Of a DNA stretch of 64,000 nucleotides, positions 35,101 to 44,989 are shown in pieces (position 1 is the stretch's first letter; each line of letters opens with the position of its first letter). Origin of the DNA: Actinomycetota bacterium (lineage in GTDB: Bacteria > Actinomycetota > UBA4738 > HRBIN12); assembly GCA_040881665.1 (NCBI GenBank), contig JBBECT010000002.1:62001-126000 (forward strand), given 5' to 3'. A model generated the notes under the pieces. That model ran no database searches, was not told the origin of the DNA, and saw only the letters and a program-made list of their open reading frames with translations. Made by a program: the position numbers and the translations under genes.

Positions 35101-35982
35101 CTACAGCCCGAGGCGCTGCAGGTGCTTCGGATCGCGTTGCCAGTCCTTCAGCACCTTGACCCGAAGGTCGAGGAAGACCTTCGTTCCGAGCAGCTGTTCG
35201 ATCTGGCCGCGTGCGGCGGTGCCGATCTGCTTCAGCATCTCGCCGCCCTTCCCGATCACGATGCCCTTCTGGGAGTCTCGCTCGACCACGACCGTCGCGA
35301 AGATGCGCGTGAGCTCTCCCTCCCGCTCGAGATCCTCGACGACGACGGCCAGCGAGTGCGGCACCTCCTCGCGGGTCCTGCGCAACGCTTGTTCGCGGAT
35401 CAGTTCGCCGACCCGGTCCTCGAGCCGCTGATCGGTGGCCTCCCCGGCCGGGTAGAACGCGGGACCCTCGCCGAGCGAGGCGAGCAGCACCTCGATCAGC
35501 TCGGGGACGCCCGTGCCCGTCGCTGCCGAGACGGGAACGATCTCGTCGAACGCGCCGAGCGCTCCCGCCGCCGCGAGCTGGGGGACCACCTCGTGGTGCG
35601 CGAGACGGTCGACCTTGTTCACGGCGCAGACCTTGGTCCCCGCGTGCGACTCGACCTGCCTGGCGTAGACGAACGCGTCGCCGCGTCCGACCCCCGCGTG
35701 CGCGTCGACCACCTGCACGATCGTGTCGACCCCCGCGACCGAGGCACCGACGAGGTCGTTCAGACGCTTGCCGAGCAGCGTCTTCGGCTTGTGGAACCCC
35801 GGCGTGTCGGTGAACACGATCTGGGAGTCGTCGGTGGAGCGGATCCCACGGATCTGGTTCCGTGTCGTCTGCGGCTTGTCCGAGACGATCGCGACCTTCT
35901 CGCCGACGAACGCGTTCACGAGCGTCGACTTGCCGACGTTCGGTCGTCCGAGCACCGCGACGAACCCCGAGCGGAACGTCAT
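35101..35982 (-). CDS. era: GTPase Era
   Basis: About 293 residues. The G domain shows FVAVLGRPNVGKSTLVNAF (P loop), the switch I region QTTRNQIRGI, FTDTPGFHKPK (G3), and AVNKVDRL (G4). The C-terminal KH domain reads FATVVVERDSQKGIVIGKGGEMLKQIG. Era binds 16S rRNA 3' end and assists 30S maturation. The ATG at 35982 starts the conserved domain, 14 bp after the corC-like gene. ybeY, era and recO together point to the RNA-maturation block of this operon. Confidence 0.97.
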   Translation of the reverse strand: MTFRSGFVAVLGRPNVGKSTLVNAFVGEKVAIVSDKPQTTRNQIRGIRSTDDSQIVFTDTPGFHKPKTLLGKRLNDLVGASVAGVDTIVQVVDAHAGVGRGDAFVYARQVESHAGTKVCAVNKVDRLAHHEVVPQLAAAGALGAFDEIVPVSAATGTGVPELIEVLLASLGEGPAFYPAGEATDQRLEDRVGELIREQALRRTREEVPHSLAVVVEDLEREGELTRIFATVVVERDSQKGIVIGKGGEMLKQIGTAARGQIEQLLGTKVFLDLRVKVLKDWQRDPKHLQRLGL

Positions 35983-35996
35983 CGGTGGCTCACCGC

Positions 35997-37292
35997 CTAC
36001 TCGGCGGCGACTTCCCGGCTCCCGGAGGCGGACTGAGCGTCCTCGTCGCCGGGCGAGGGTTCCGGGACGCGCGTGATCAACACCTTCGAGATCCTCCGGC
36101 CCTGGATCGCCTCGGCGCGGAAGTCCAGCCCGTCGAGCCGCGTCTGCTCTCCCTGTTCGGGGATCTTGCCCATGAGGCCCATCACGAGGCCGCCCACCGT
36201 GTCCCACTCCTCGTCCGGTAGCTCGACGTCGAGTCGGTCGTTCAGCTCGTCCACACCCATCTTGCCGCTGACGAGGTAGGAGCCCTCGGCGACCTCCTCG
36301 AGCTCGATCTCCTCGGTGTCGAACTCGTCGACGATCTCGCCGACGAGTTCCTCGAGCAGATCCTCGAGGGTGACGATGCCCGACACCGAGCCGTACTCGT
36401 CGGTGACGAGCGCGATGTGGAACTTCTCCTTCTGCATGTCCTTCAGCAGGACGGCGGCCTTCGCGGCCTCCGGAACCCAGTGTGGCTCGCGGACGATCTC
36501 CTCCAGAGGCATGTCAACCTTGCCCTGGTGCAACGCCTTCAGCACGTCCTTGGCGAACACGAAGCCGATCGTCTCGTCGAGGTCGTCTCGGAACACGGGG
36601 ATCCGCGAGTACCCGTGCTGCAGGACGAGCGCCTGCACGTCGCGGAGCGTCTCGTCCGCTTCGATCGCGACGATGTCGGGGCGCGGCACCATCACCTCGC
36701 GCACGATCGTGTCGCCGAACTCGAAGATCGAGTGGATCAGCTCCTTCTCTCCCTCCTCGATCGACCCCTCCTCGGAGCCGACCTCGGCCATCGAGCGGAT
36801 CTCTTCCTCCGAGACGAACGGGCCCTGCTTGAGTCCCCTCCCGGGGAGCAGCACGTTGGCCATGCCGATCAATGCGCGCGTGGGAAGGGCCAGCACGCGA
36901 CCCAGGAACCATACGATCGGCGCCAGCGCGAGGGCCACCCGGTCGCTGTGGAGTACCCCGTAGGTCTTGCTCATCGCCTCGACGATCACGAAGTAGAGCA
37001 GGGTGAACAACAGCGACAGGATCGTGACACCGAGTCCGCCGAAGGAGTCCTCAGCGAGGATCGCAACGAGGATCGCGGAGCCGTTCTGGACGAGCATCAC
37101 GGTCAGGTAGATCGAGTTCAGGTACCGGGGTGGGTCGCTCTCGATCCGCTCGAGGATCGGCGCGTTGCGGCGGCCTTCCTCGACGAGGGCCAGCGCCCGC
37201 ACGCGGGTCATCCTCGTGAGCGAGGACTCGGCGAGCGCGAGCACGGTGCCGAACACGATCAGCGCCACGACGAGCGCCCAGAGCCAGATCAC
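35997..37292 (-). CDS. HlyC/CorC-family membrane transporter-associated protein (DUF21-CBS-CorC)
   Basis: About 431 residues: an N-terminal DUF21 domain with four membrane segments (IWLWALVVALIVFGTVLALAE at the start), two CBS domains (IMVP-like motif REVMVPRPDIVAIEADETLRDV and FHIALVTDEYGSVSGIVTLEDLLEELVGEI), and a C-terminal CorC_HlyC FAD-binding-like domain (LDVELPDEEWDTVGGLVMGLMGKIPEQGEQ). Related to CorC/MpfA Mg-efflux-type proteins. The GTG at 37292 overlaps the ybeY stop as GTGA. Confidence 0.93.
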   Translation of the reverse strand: MIWLWALVVALIVFGTVLALAESSLTRMTRVRALALVEEGRRNAPILERIESDPPRYLNSIYLTVMLVQNGSAILVAILAEDSFGGLGVTILSLLFTLLYFVIVEAMSKTYGVLHSDRVALALAPIVWFLGRVLALPTRALIGMANVLLPGRGLKQGPFVSEEEIRSMAEVGSEEGSIEEGEKELIHSIFEFGDTIVREVMVPRPDIVAIEADETLRDVQALVLQHGYSRIPVFRDDLDETIGFVFAKDVLKALHQGKVDMPLEEIVREPHWVPEAAKAAVLLKDMQKEKFHIALVTDEYGSVSGIVTLEDLLEELVGEIVDEFDTEEIELEEVAEGSYLVSGKMGVDELNDRLDVELPDEEWDTVGGLVMGLMGKIPEQGEQTRLDGLDFRAEAIQGRRISKVLITRVPEPSPGDEDAQSASGSREVAAE

Positions 37293-37771
37293 GGCGTCCG
37301 CACCCCGCTGTAGCCCTCCTGCCGTTCCCACATGCTTGCGCGATCGATCTCCTCGTCGTGGGTATAGCCGAGGAGGTGGAGCACCCCGTGTGCGAGCAGC
37401 AGACGGACCTCGCCGGTCGGATCGTTGCCGTGCTCGGCGGCGTTGCGGACGGCGGTCGCCGGGGAGATCACGACGTCACCCAGCAGCGGAGCGCCGCCCG
37501 GTGCGCGATCGTCTTCGTCGTCGAACCCGAACGAGAGCACATCGGTGGGTCCGGGCTCGCCCATGAATCGCTCGTGGAGCTCGGCGATCTCGTCGTCGGC
37601 GACGAGCGAGATCGACAGCTCGCCCCGTTGCACCCCTTCGCCCCGGAGGCACGCGAGCGCGAGCGCCCGCAGATCATCGCTGTCGACGGGGAGGTCCTGC
37701 CGGTCGTCGAGCAGGATGTGAGGTCCGGCCGTCGCCGGATCGGGACTCGGAGGATGGCCGGCGTCGTTCAT
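37289..37771 (-). CDS. ybeY: Endoribonuclease YbeY
   Basis: About 160 residues. It has the metal motif LLAHGVLHLLGYTHD (HGxLHLxGYxH) and the upstream segments ELSISLVADDEIAELHERFMG and TDVLSFGFDDEDD. YbeY processes 16S rRNA 3' ends and polices 70S quality with era. The proline-rich N terminus (about 25 residues) is longer than typical. The ATG overlaps the phoH stop as ATGA. Confidence 0.95.
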   Translation of the reverse strand: MNDAGHPPSPDPATAGPHILLDDRQDLPVDSDDLRALALACLRGEGVQRGELSISLVADDEIAELHERFMGEPGPTDVLSFGFDDEDDRAPGGAPLLGDVVISPATAVRNAAEHGNDPTGEVRLLLAHGVLHLLGYTHDEEIDRASMWERQEGYSGVRTP

Positions 37772-38748
37772 CGAGCTGCCCGTTCCCGCCGCTCGCCGAA
37801 GCGACGGTAGGCCTCGACGATGTCCTGCACGATCTTGTGGCGCACCACGTCGCGCGCACCGAGATGGCAGAACTCGATCCCCTCGATGTCGGTGAGGATC
37901 TCCTCGATCACCTGCAGACCCGAGCGGCTGCCCGCCGGCAGGTCGACCTGGGTGGTGTCGCCGTTCACGACGGCCTTCGCCCCGAATCCGATCCGCGTGA
38001 GGAACATCTTCATCTGCTCGGGCGTCGTGTTCTGCGCCTCGTCGAGGATGATGAACGCATCGTTGAGCGTCCGTCCGCGCATATAGGCCAGCGGTGCCAC
38101 CTCGACGGTCCCGCGCTCCATCAACCGTGGGAGGGAGTCGGCCCCGGTGAACTCGAACAGCGCGTCGTAGAGCGGACGCATGTACGGATCGATCTTCTCG
38201 TAGAGCGTGCCGGGCAGGTAGCCGAGCCGCTCGCCGGCCTCGACGGCGGGCCGGGTGAGGATGATCCGTGAGACCTCGCGCTCCTGCAGGGCCTTCACGG
38301 CGATCGCGACCGCGAGGTAGGTCTTGCCCGTTCCGGCGGGACCGATCGCGAACGTGACGGTGTTGCGCCGGACCGCGTCGACGAAGCGCTTCTGCCCGAG
38401 AGTCTTGGGCGCGATGCCCTTGCCGCGACGGGTGAGGACCACGTCGCCGAGGACCTCGGTGGGCTTGGCCTCCTCGCCCTTGATCAACTCGATCGTCTGT
38501 CCGACCGAGGAGGGCGTCAACTCGTGACCTTTGTCGAGCAACTCGATCAGCTCCTCGAACAGGGTCCCGACCTTCTCGGCCTCCCGCTCGGGACCGCTGA
38601 TCGTTATCTCGTTGCCGCGAACGAGGATCTCGGAGGCGAACGCGGCCTCGACGAGCTTGAGGAAGGTGTCCTGCTGGCCGAGGAGGGCGACCATCGACTG
38701 GCTGCCGGGCACGAGGATCCTGACTTGCGTGGTGGCGCGACTCGCCAA
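37768..38748 (-). CDS. phoH: PhoH-family ATPase
   Basis: About 326 residues. The N-terminal KH-like domain (residues about 20-85) precedes a P-loop ATPase with Walker [12 protein letters not shown], Walker [12 protein letters not shown], and the motif [15 protein letters not shown]. PhoH/PhoL proteins are RNA helicase-like or RNA-binding ATPases that act with YbeY. The start is an unusual TTG at 38748 with a very good GGAGAGAGG ribosome binding site 3 nt away. It heads the phoH-ybeY-corC-era block. Confidence 0.94.
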   Translation of the reverse strand: MASRATTQVRILVPGSQSMVALLGQQDTFLKLVEAAFASEILVRGNEITISGPEREAEKVGTLFEELIELLDKGHELTPSSVGQTIELIKGEEAKPTEVLGDVVLTRRGKGIAPKTLGQKRFVDAVRRNTVTFAIGPAGTGKTYLAVAIAVKALQEREVSRIILTRPAVEAGERLGYLPGTLYEKIDPYMRPLYDALFEFTGADSLPRLMERGTVEVAPLAYMRGRTLNDAFIILDEAQNTTPEQMKMFLTRIGFGAKAVVNGDTTQVDLPAGSRSGLQVIEEILTDIEGIEFCHLGARDVVRHKIVQDIVEAYRRFGERRERAAR

Positions 38749-38872
38749 GTGCCTCTCTCCGGGGTCGCCCCCGCCCTCCTGGTCGACGTCGGACGCGGCG
38801 ACGCCGGGTCCGTTGGGTGATTCTACCGCGCAGGCCCGCCGCGGCCCAGCCCTGTGTTCTCGCGGACGGGGA

Positions 38873-39232
38873 TCACCCGAGCGGCGCGAGCGGACGCCCG
38901 CCGAGCAGGTGGAAGTGCAGATGGAACACCGACTGCCCGGCGCCCTCCCCCACGTTCGTGAGCAAGCGCCAGCCCGACTCGTCGATCCGCTCGGTGCGAG
39001 CGAGGTGCGTCGCGGCTTGCATCAGGTCGGCGAGCATCCCGCCATGACGCTCCTCGACGACCGCGATCGACGCGATGTGCTCCTTGGGGATCAGCAGGAT
39101 GTGCGTCGGTGCTTTCGGGTTGATGTCGCGGAACGCCACGACGGTTTCGGTGGCGTGCAAGATCTCGGCCGGCACCTCGCGGGAGGCGATCTTGCAGAAC
39201 AGACACTCGGAATCGACGGCGAGTTCCCCCAT
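38873..39232 (-). CDS. HIT-family (Hint-type) nucleotide-binding hydrolase
   Basis: About 119 residues of the histidine-triad family: ECLFCKIASREVPAEILHATETVVAFRDINPKAPTHILLIPKEH followed by the catalytic triad QSVFHLHFHLLGG (HxHxH). It probably hydrolyses nucleoside phosphoramidates or AMP derivatives. TAGCAT at 39240-39245 lies 7 nt before the ATG, suggesting a leaderless transcript; an upstream in-frame ATG at 39262 is possible. It lies between phoH and the divergent metalloprotease gene. Confidence 0.93.
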   Translation of the reverse strand: MGELAVDSECLFCKIASREVPAEILHATETVVAFRDINPKAPTHILLIPKEHIASIAVVEERHGGMLADLMQAATHLARTERIDESGWRLLTNVGEGAGQSVFHLHFHLLGGRPLAPLG

Positions 39233-39358
39233 GGGGGCGATGCTACTCCTTCGGTGCGCCATGGCGTTCCCATGATGACCGCCTCGGCCAACTGGCTTCG
39301 GCCCGTGTCTCGGAGTAGGTTCCGCGTGGGTGCTTCCCGCGCCCGAGGGAGGCAGCCG

Positions 39359-40975
39359 ATGGGCAGGTTGCGTGCGGTCGTTCCGCTCGCGCTGTCCGGG
39401 TTCCTCGTGATCGGCACGACGTTGACCCTCGTGCCCGCCTCCGCGACCTCCGGCGGCAACGAGACACGAGCGGCCGAAACCTTCCGCGACGATCCGACGG
39501 TCCTCACCACGCCACAGCTGATCGACCGAGCAGCGGATCGCGGCCGCATCTCTCGGGCCCGCGGCAACCTGTTGCTCGCGTTCGCGTTCGCACGTCCCGA
39601 TCGCCTCCCCCCCGAGTACCGCAGCGACGCGCTCGCCGAGGGGACGATCCTGCTGTTGCGCCTGCACCGCGTGGCGACCCGTTCCACACCGATCGCGCGT
39701 CGGATCGCCGAGATGATCGGAGCCGGTACCCGGGCCGGGAACCGGCGCGCTCAGACCACACCGGGCTGCTCGAGCTCCACGACCCCCCTGCCGAGCACGA
39801 TCACCACCCCGCACTTCCTGATCTCCTACGACCCGAGCCGCATCGGCGCCGGCCTCACGCTGCAGGACTACGTTGCCGCGCTCGAGTCCGCCTGGGCGAC
39901 CGAGATCGACTCCTTCGGATGGGCCGCACCGCCGCCGGGAACCGGTGGAGGCCGCTACCACGTCCGGCTCGTCCGCCTGAAGGGGTTCTACGGGTATGTC
40001 TCACCCAGCGGCACCCACGCCGGCCTCGTCGGCGACAACCCGTCCACGTCGTGGGACGACGTCGACGCCTACGCCTCGTGCATGGTGCTCAACGCGAACC
40101 TGTTCGGCGTGTCGACACGCCCGCGCGAAGCTCTCGACGCGACCGCGGCTCACGAGCTCAATCACGCGATCCAGTTCGGCTACGGCGCCTTGATCGGCCC
40201 GGACCGACCCGACGACGTCTTCGTCGAGGGCGGCGCGACGTGGATCGAGGACGAGGTGGTCGACGCAGCGGACGACAACCACCAGTACCTGTGGCCCTCG
40301 TTCTACGATGCCATGGGCACCTACGCCGACAGCCCGTACGGGTACTGGGTCGTGTTCCGAGCATTGACCGAGCCGTACGGCGCCGGGGTCGTGGGAGGCG
40401 GCGAGGACGTGCTCCAGCGGTTCTGGCAATCGATCGGCAAGCGGAACGCCGAGAACCTCGATGCGCTCCGCGCCGGCGTCGGGGCCGAAGGCCACTCGCT
40501 CGGGGAGGCGTTCCACGCGTCTGCGATCCGGTTGCGAGTGCTCCGCACGTGCGGAGCACTGGCCTATGCCCCGCCGGTCTGCCTGGAGGAGGCCGGGGCG
40601 TACATGGCCGCGGCCGGCAAGCCTCCCCTGCACGGCAAGGTGACCCAGGTCGGCGAGAGCTACCGCGGCGGCGTCAAGGACGACTTCGGGCTGAACTGGG
40701 TGGGCATCCCGACCGGATCGATCTACCGGGTGCGCCTGGCGAACACCGCCGGTGGTGGCCAGCTCCGGATCAGCCTCGTCTGCGACGACGGCACCTCGGC
40801 GTCGGTCCGTCCCGCCTCGGAGGTCCTCGGCCCCGGGCAGGCAACCTCGATCCCGGACTTCGACGCGCGAGCATGCGCGTCGGCCTGGGCGGTGGTCACG
40901 AACCAGAAGCAGAACGGGCCGAACCCCTCCACCTCGGCGACCCGCACCTACGCCGTCGCGACCTCGCAGTCGTAG
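39359..40975 (+). CDS. Secreted zinc metalloprotease-like protein (HELNH)
   Basis: About 538 residues. It begins with a Sec signal peptide (residues about 4-29, ending ASA). After a helical pro-region and a linker with cysteines, the catalytic-type domain carries HELNH at 265-269 in ATAAHELNHAIQFGYG and a glutamate (E290) 21 residues later in VEGGATWIEDEVVD, a gluzincin-like pattern. The segment SYWVVFR-like (GYWVVFRALTEPYG) and C-terminal beta region (GLNWVGIPTGSIYRV) are shared with the next gene. The family resembles MXAN_6640-type putative metalloproteases; the substrate is unknown. The ATG is preceded by GAGGGAGG. It is divergent from the HIT gene. Confidence 0.72.
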   Translation: MGRLRAVVPLALSGFLVIGTTLTLVPASATSGGNETRAAETFRDDPTVLTTPQLIDRAADRGRISRARGNLLLAFAFARPDRLPPEYRSDALAEGTILLLRLHRVATRSTPIARRIAEMIGAGTRAGNRRAQTTPGCSSSTTPLPSTITTPHFLISYDPSRIGAGLTLQDYVAALESAWATEIDSFGWAAPPPGTGGGRYHVRLVRLKGFYGYVSPSGTHAGLVGDNPSTSWDDVDAYASCMVLNANLFGVSTRPREALDATAAHELNHAIQFGYGALIGPDRPDDVFVEGGATWIEDEVVDAADDNHQYLWPSFYDAMGTYADSPYGYWVVFRALTEPYGAGVVGGGEDVLQRFWQSIGKRNAENLDALRAGVGAEGHSLGEAFHASAIRLRVLRTCGALAYAPPVCLEEAGAYMAAAGKPPLHGKVTQVGESYRGGVKDDFGLNWVGIPTGSIYRVRLANTAGGGQLRISLVCDDGTSASVRPASEVLGPGQATSIPDFDARACASAWAVVTNQKQNGPNPSTSATRTYAVATSQS

Positions 40976-41083
40976 GTCCGACGGCCGATGTCGCGACCGG
41001 GAGGACCACCGGCCGGTTCGCAGAAGTCGGCATCGGTCGCTCAACCCGAACCCCCTGCCAGGCGATAACGTAGCCATCGGCGA

Positions 41084-41100
41084 GGGGCGTTGCCCGCCCC
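41084..41100. terminator. Possible hairpin between the two metalloprotease genes
   Basis: GGGGCG (41084-41089) and CGCCCC (41095-41100) form a 6-bp stem with a 5-nt loop, in the 186-bp gap between the tandem metalloprotease genes. It may end the first transcript or be in the leader of the second. No T-tract is present. Confidence 0.35.
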
Positions 41101-41161
41101 GCCTGCGACCGCCCGGATGACCGAGCGCTTGCCCCCGCAGCACGGGAGAGGAGAGAAGCAG

Positions 41162-42781
41162 ATGCGTCCCAAGTCCCGGTTCTTGCTCGTCGTGACGAGC
41201 GCCCTGATCGCCGTCGGGGTCGTGACCGCGCCCGCCCCGGCCGGTGCGTCTCCCGCGACCGTGGGAACGCCCGCCGCTGCAGAGGCATCCGCAGCCGAGG
41301 GTTCCACGCCGGATCTGCTCTCCGATGCCGTCCGCGACGGCCTCCTGTCCCAGGACGAGGTCGATCGGTACCTCGCGTCCGCCCTCTCCGGCGACGCGAT
41401 CCCCCCGCGGTTCCGCAGCGAGGTTCCGTGGGACGGCACGATGATCCTGCTCGCGCTGCAACGGCGCGCCGAGGCTGGCGACCTGCCCGCCGATGTCTCT
41501 CGGACGCTCGGGTTCGCCGGCACGTCGACGACCGAGAGGGCCGCAGGCGACAGCTCCAAGTGCGGCGGGACCGGGCCCTTCCCGAAGATCGCGAAGACGA
41601 AGTTCTTCAAGATCCACTTCGATCCGACGAAGATCCGCAGCCCGTTGAACATCGGTGACTACAAGGCCTCCTTGAACCGGGTGTACAGGTTCGAGGTCAA
41701 GCGGTTCGGCTGGTGGAAGCCACCGCAGAGGAACAACGCCGGCCCGAAATACCACGCGTACATCGCGAATCTCGGTTCGGGCCTCTACGGCTTCGCAACC
41801 ACCGGCGGCACCTACGGGGGGCCGGTGGGCAACAACCCGCACACGCCCTGGCCCGACGGGGACGCGTTCGCGAGCTGTCTCGTGCTCAACAGCGACTACC
41901 GCGGGTTCCCCTCCCGGCCTCGGGGCGCACTCGACGCGACATCCGCCCACGAGTACAACCACTCGCTCCAGTTCGGCATCGGCGGGCTCACCGGCTCCAA
42001 CTCCCCGACGATCGGCTGGACCGAGGGCGGCGCCACGTACATGGAGGACGAGGTCTGGGACACCGCCAACGACAGCTGGTACTACCTGTGGCCGCTCTTC
42101 AATCGTTCGATGTCGCGCTACGGCGATGCCCCGGCGGAGTTCCCCTACTCCTATTGGGTCGTGTTCCGGGCGATCGTGGAGCAGTACGGAACAGGAACGG
42201 CAGGTGGCGGCCAGCTCGTGATGCGCACGTTCTGGGAACTCGTGAGCAAGGAGACCGCGAGCAACCTCGGCGCGTGGGAGCAGGCGTTGTTCGACGCCCA
42301 TGGCGGAGACCTCGGCGAGGACTACCACGAGGCGTCGATCGCGCTGAAGTTCCTGAAGAAGTGCCGAGGCGGGTACGTCTATCCCTACTGCCTCCAGGAG
42401 GCGAACGGCTACCGGAAGACCACGGGGCCGAACCCGAACACGACCGTGATCGGCTCGGTCGGTGACGACTACGACGGCACCGTTCAGGACAACTACGCGC
42501 TCAACTGGGTCGGTCTGCCGGGCTCCGGCACCTACGACGTCGACGTCACGAACACCTCCGGAGAGGGAACGTTCGCAGTCAGCATCGTGTGCGACACGGG
42601 AACCGAGCTCGATCTCGTCGACACCGACGACGTGACCGACGGAGGGCCGCTGACGACATCGGTCGACGCCGACGGGTGCGTCACGCGCCCGGTCGCCGTG
42701 GTCAGCAACGTGACGCGAACCGGAGGGAACAACCCGATGCCCTCGAACATGACCTACTCCGTGGAGACCTCGCCCGCGTAG
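41162..42781 (+). CDS. Secreted zinc metalloprotease-like protein (HEYNH), paralogue
   Basis: About 539 residues, a paralogue of the preceding gene with the same layout: Sec signal (residues about 5-29), a helical pro-region (LLSDAVRDGLLSQDEVDRYLASAL), then HEYNH at 263-267 in ATSAHEYNHSLQFG and E288 in TEGGATYMEDEVWD, again 21 residues after the last His. Shared blocks include LVLNSDYRGFPSRPRGALDAT, YSYWVVFRAIVEQYG, and YALNWVGLPGSGTYDVDV. The cysteines around KKCRGGYVYPYCLQ are conserved in both. The ATG has GGAGAGGAGAG upstream. It converges on dnaJ with only 3 bp between the stops. Confidence 0.73.
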   Translation: MRPKSRFLLVVTSALIAVGVVTAPAPAGASPATVGTPAAAEASAAEGSTPDLLSDAVRDGLLSQDEVDRYLASALSGDAIPPRFRSEVPWDGTMILLALQRRAEAGDLPADVSRTLGFAGTSTTERAAGDSSKCGGTGPFPKIAKTKFFKIHFDPTKIRSPLNIGDYKASLNRVYRFEVKRFGWWKPPQRNNAGPKYHAYIANLGSGLYGFATTGGTYGGPVGNNPHTPWPDGDAFASCLVLNSDYRGFPSRPRGALDATSAHEYNHSLQFGIGGLTGSNSPTIGWTEGGATYMEDEVWDTANDSWYYLWPLFNRSMSRYGDAPAEFPYSYWVVFRAIVEQYGTGTAGGGQLVMRTFWELVSKETASNLGAWEQALFDAHGGDLGEDYHEASIALKFLKKCRGGYVYPYCLQEANGYRKTTGPNPNTTVIGSVGDDYDGTVQDNYALNWVGLPGSGTYDVDVTNTSGEGTFAVSIVCDTGTELDLVDTDDVTDGGPLTTSVDADGCVTRPVAVVSNVTRTGGNNPMPSNMTYSVETSPA

Positions 42782-42784
42782 CGA

Positions 42785-43891
42785 TCAGGGCTCGGACGGG
42801 TGGCGTAGCCGGCCGTCGACGACCGATCCCTTGCCCGCCGGCTCGCCGCGGAGGTCGGCGAGCCGGCGGAGCAGCTCGCGCTCGGCCTTGTCCTTGCCGT
42901 CCGGGATCCGGATCCGCACGCTGAGGAACAGGTCTCCGCGGCCCCGGCGGTGCAGGTTCGGGATCCCCTGGCCCTTCAGCCGGACGACGGTGCCGGCCTC
43001 GGTTCCGGGCTCGATCTTCACGCGCTCGCGCCCGTCGAGGGTATCGACCTCGACCTCGGCGCCCAGCGCCGCCTGGGTCATGTCGATCTCCAGGAGGGTG
43101 ACCAGATCCTGCCCGCGTCGTTCGAACAGCGGACTCGGTTCCACCCGCAGCGACAGGTACAGGTCGCCCGGCGGCCCTCCCGCGCGGCCCGCGTGGCCCC
43201 CCGATCCGACCCGGAGCTCGAGGCCGTCGGCCACGCCCGCGGGGACATCGATCGGGGCGGTCTCGGTCGCGAGGACCCGCCCGTGTCCCTCGCAGGTCGG
43301 GCAGGGCGAGGCGATCTGTCGTCCGGTCCCCTCGCACGTGCCGCACGGCCCGGCGCTCACGAGCTCACCGAAGATGCTCCGGCGCACCTGCTGGACCTGC
43401 CCCGAGCCACCGCAGACCTGACACGTCGTCGGCGCGGTCCCCGGCTCCGCACCCGAGCCCTCGCAGGTTCCGCAGACAACTGCCCGCTCGACCTCGAGGT
43501 CGCGATGCGCGCCGAACGCCGCCTCGGAGAAGGTGAGTTGGACGACCGCGAACAGATCCTCGCCGCGTTGGGTCCGGGTGCGCTGCTGCGTGCGACGTCC
43601 ACCGGATCCGCCACCGGTCCCGAAGAACATGTCGAAGATGTCCTGCACATCTCCGAACCGGAACCCGGGTCCACCCTCGGACCCGTAGGCGTCGTAGCGC
43701 TGCCGCCGCTGTGGGTCGGACAGGATCTCGTAGGCGCCCGAGACCTCCTTGAAGCGTTCCTCCGCCTCCGGAGTGGCGTTCACATCCGGGTGCAGCTCGC
43801 GTGCGAGTCTGCGGTAGGCGCGCTTGATGTCGTCCGGCGACGCGTCGCGCCCGACGCCCAGCAGCTCGTAGAGGTCGCGGACGGCCGCCAC
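42785..43891 (-). CDS. dnaJ: Molecular chaperone DnaJ
   Basis: About 368 residues. The J domain has HPD in [25 protein letters not shown]; a Gly/Phe region ([13 protein letters not shown]) follows, then four CxxCxGxG zinc motifs ([32 protein letters not shown]) and two C-terminal substrate-binding domains. It stimulates DnaK ATPase. The GTG at 43891 shares one base with the hrcA TAG (TAGTG). Being downstream of hrcA, it should be under HrcA/CIRCE control. dnaK and grpE are not in the window. Confidence 0.96.
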   Translation of the reverse strand: MAAVRDLYELLGVGRDASPDDIKRAYRRLARELHPDVNATPEAEERFKEVSGAYEILSDPQRRQRYDAYGSEGGPGFRFGDVQDIFDMFFGTGGGSGGRRTQQRTRTQRGEDLFAVVQLTFSEAAFGAHRDLEVERAVVCGTCEGSGAEPGTAPTTCQVCGGSGQVQQVRRSIFGELVSAGPCGTCEGTGRQIASPCPTCEGHGRVLATETAPIDVPAGVADGLELRVGSGGHAGRAGGPPGDLYLSLRVEPSPLFERRGQDLVTLLEIDMTQAALGAEVEVDTLDGRERVKIEPGTEAGTVVRLKGQGIPNLHRRGRGDLFLSVRIRIPDGKDKAERELLRRLADLRGEPAGKGSVVDGRLRHPSEP

Positions 43892-44949
43892 TACTGTTCC
43901 AGTTCCGCTGCCAGATCCGACAACCGCTTGGCGACCGCGCGCACCGAGGCCATCACGCTCAGGTAGTCCATCCGCGTCGGGCCGACGATCCCGATCGTGC
44001 CGACCTGGTTCTCGACGGTGCCGAACGGGGCCGTGACGAGCGAGGCATCCCATCCTCCGGTGGTCGGATGCTCGCCGCCGATCGTGACGGCGAGATCGCC
44101 CGCGGCGACGTCGCGCAGCAGCTTCAGCATCTCGGTCTCGCGCTCCAGCGCCTCGAAAAGCCGCCGGATCGTGTCGGCGCGCCACTTCGCCGCGTCGTCG
44201 GCGAGGTTCGCGACCCCACCGACGAGCACGTGCTCGGCTCCCTCGCCCATCTGGATCTCCCGAAGGGCCTCCGCGACGTCTCCGAGCACCCGTCGCTCGG
44301 CCCCGGGGCTCTCGGCGGCGAGCTGCAGCGCGCGCGCCTGCGCGTCGGGCAGGGTCAGCCCCGAGAACGCCCGCAGCCGCTTCTCGACCGCGGTCACACC
44401 TTGGGCGTCGAGCCGGTCGGGCCGATCAATCATCCGCTTGTCGACGCGGCCGTGCTGCCCGACGACCAGGATCATCAGGGCCGCGCCGCCGAGGTCGATC
44501 AGCTCGACCCGCAACAATGCCTCGTCCACGGGACCCGGAGGGACGGCGACTGCCGCGTACTGGGTCATGCGCGACAGCAGCTGGGTCGTGCCACGCAGCA
44601 CATCCTCGAGATCGAGCACGGTCTCGTCGAAGAACGCGGAGACGGCCTTGCGCTGCGCGTCCCGGAGCCGCCCGCCCGCGGGGAGCGTGTCGACGTAGCG
44701 GCGGTACCCGACGTCGGTCGGGATCCTTCCCGCCGAGGGGTGCGGGTGGCTCAGGTAGCCGAGCTCCTCGAGGGCGGCCATCTCGTTGCGGATCGTCGCC
44801 GACGACACGCCCAGACCCGAGCGCTCGGCGATCGTCTCGCTCCCGACGGGCTCACCGGACCGGACGTATTCTTCCACCACCGCGCGGAGCACGGCGAGCT
44901 TGCGTTCGCCGAGGGCGCCTGGCTGCGAGGGCGCGGAGTGGTCGCTCAT
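43891..44949 (-). CDS. hrcA: Heat-inducible transcriptional repressor HrcA
   Basis: About 352 residues. The N-terminal winged-helix domain reads [74 protein letters not shown] (split in family databases); the C terminus carries VILVVG-like [16 protein letters not shown] and [27 protein letters not shown]. It represses heat-shock genes by binding CIRCE. TATCAT at 44956-44961 lies 6 nt before the ATG, consistent with a leaderless mRNA, and CIRCE lies just upstream of it (autoregulation). Confidence 0.96.
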   Translation of the reverse strand: MSDHSAPSQPGALGERKLAVLRAVVEEYVRSGEPVGSETIAERSGLGVSSATIRNEMAALEELGYLSHPHPSAGRIPTDVGYRRYVDTLPAGGRLRDAQRKAVSAFFDETVLDLEDVLRGTTQLLSRMTQYAAVAVPPGPVDEALLRVELIDLGGAALMILVVGQHGRVDKRMIDRPDRLDAQGVTAVEKRLRAFSGLTLPDAQARALQLAAESPGAERRVLGDVAEALREIQMGEGAEHVLVGGVANLADDAAKWRADTIRRLFEALERETEMLKLLRDVAAGDLAVTIGGEHPTTGGWDASLVTAPFGTVENQVGTIGIVGPTRMDYLSVMASVRAVAKRLSDLAAELEQ

Positions 44950-44962
44950 GCCCGCATGATAC

Positions 44963-44989
44963 CTAGCACTCTCTGGCTGGGAGTGCTAA
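44963..44989. promoter_or_regulatory. CIRCE operator (HrcA binding site)
   Basis: CTAGCACTC (44963-44971), 9-bp spacer, GAGTGCTAA (44981-44989): one base off the consensus TTAGCACTC-N9-GAGTGCTAA. It sits just upstream of the -10-like TATCAT of hrcA, so bound HrcA should block the promoter. The hemW stop codon (44986-44988) lies inside the right arm. Confidence 0.95.
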
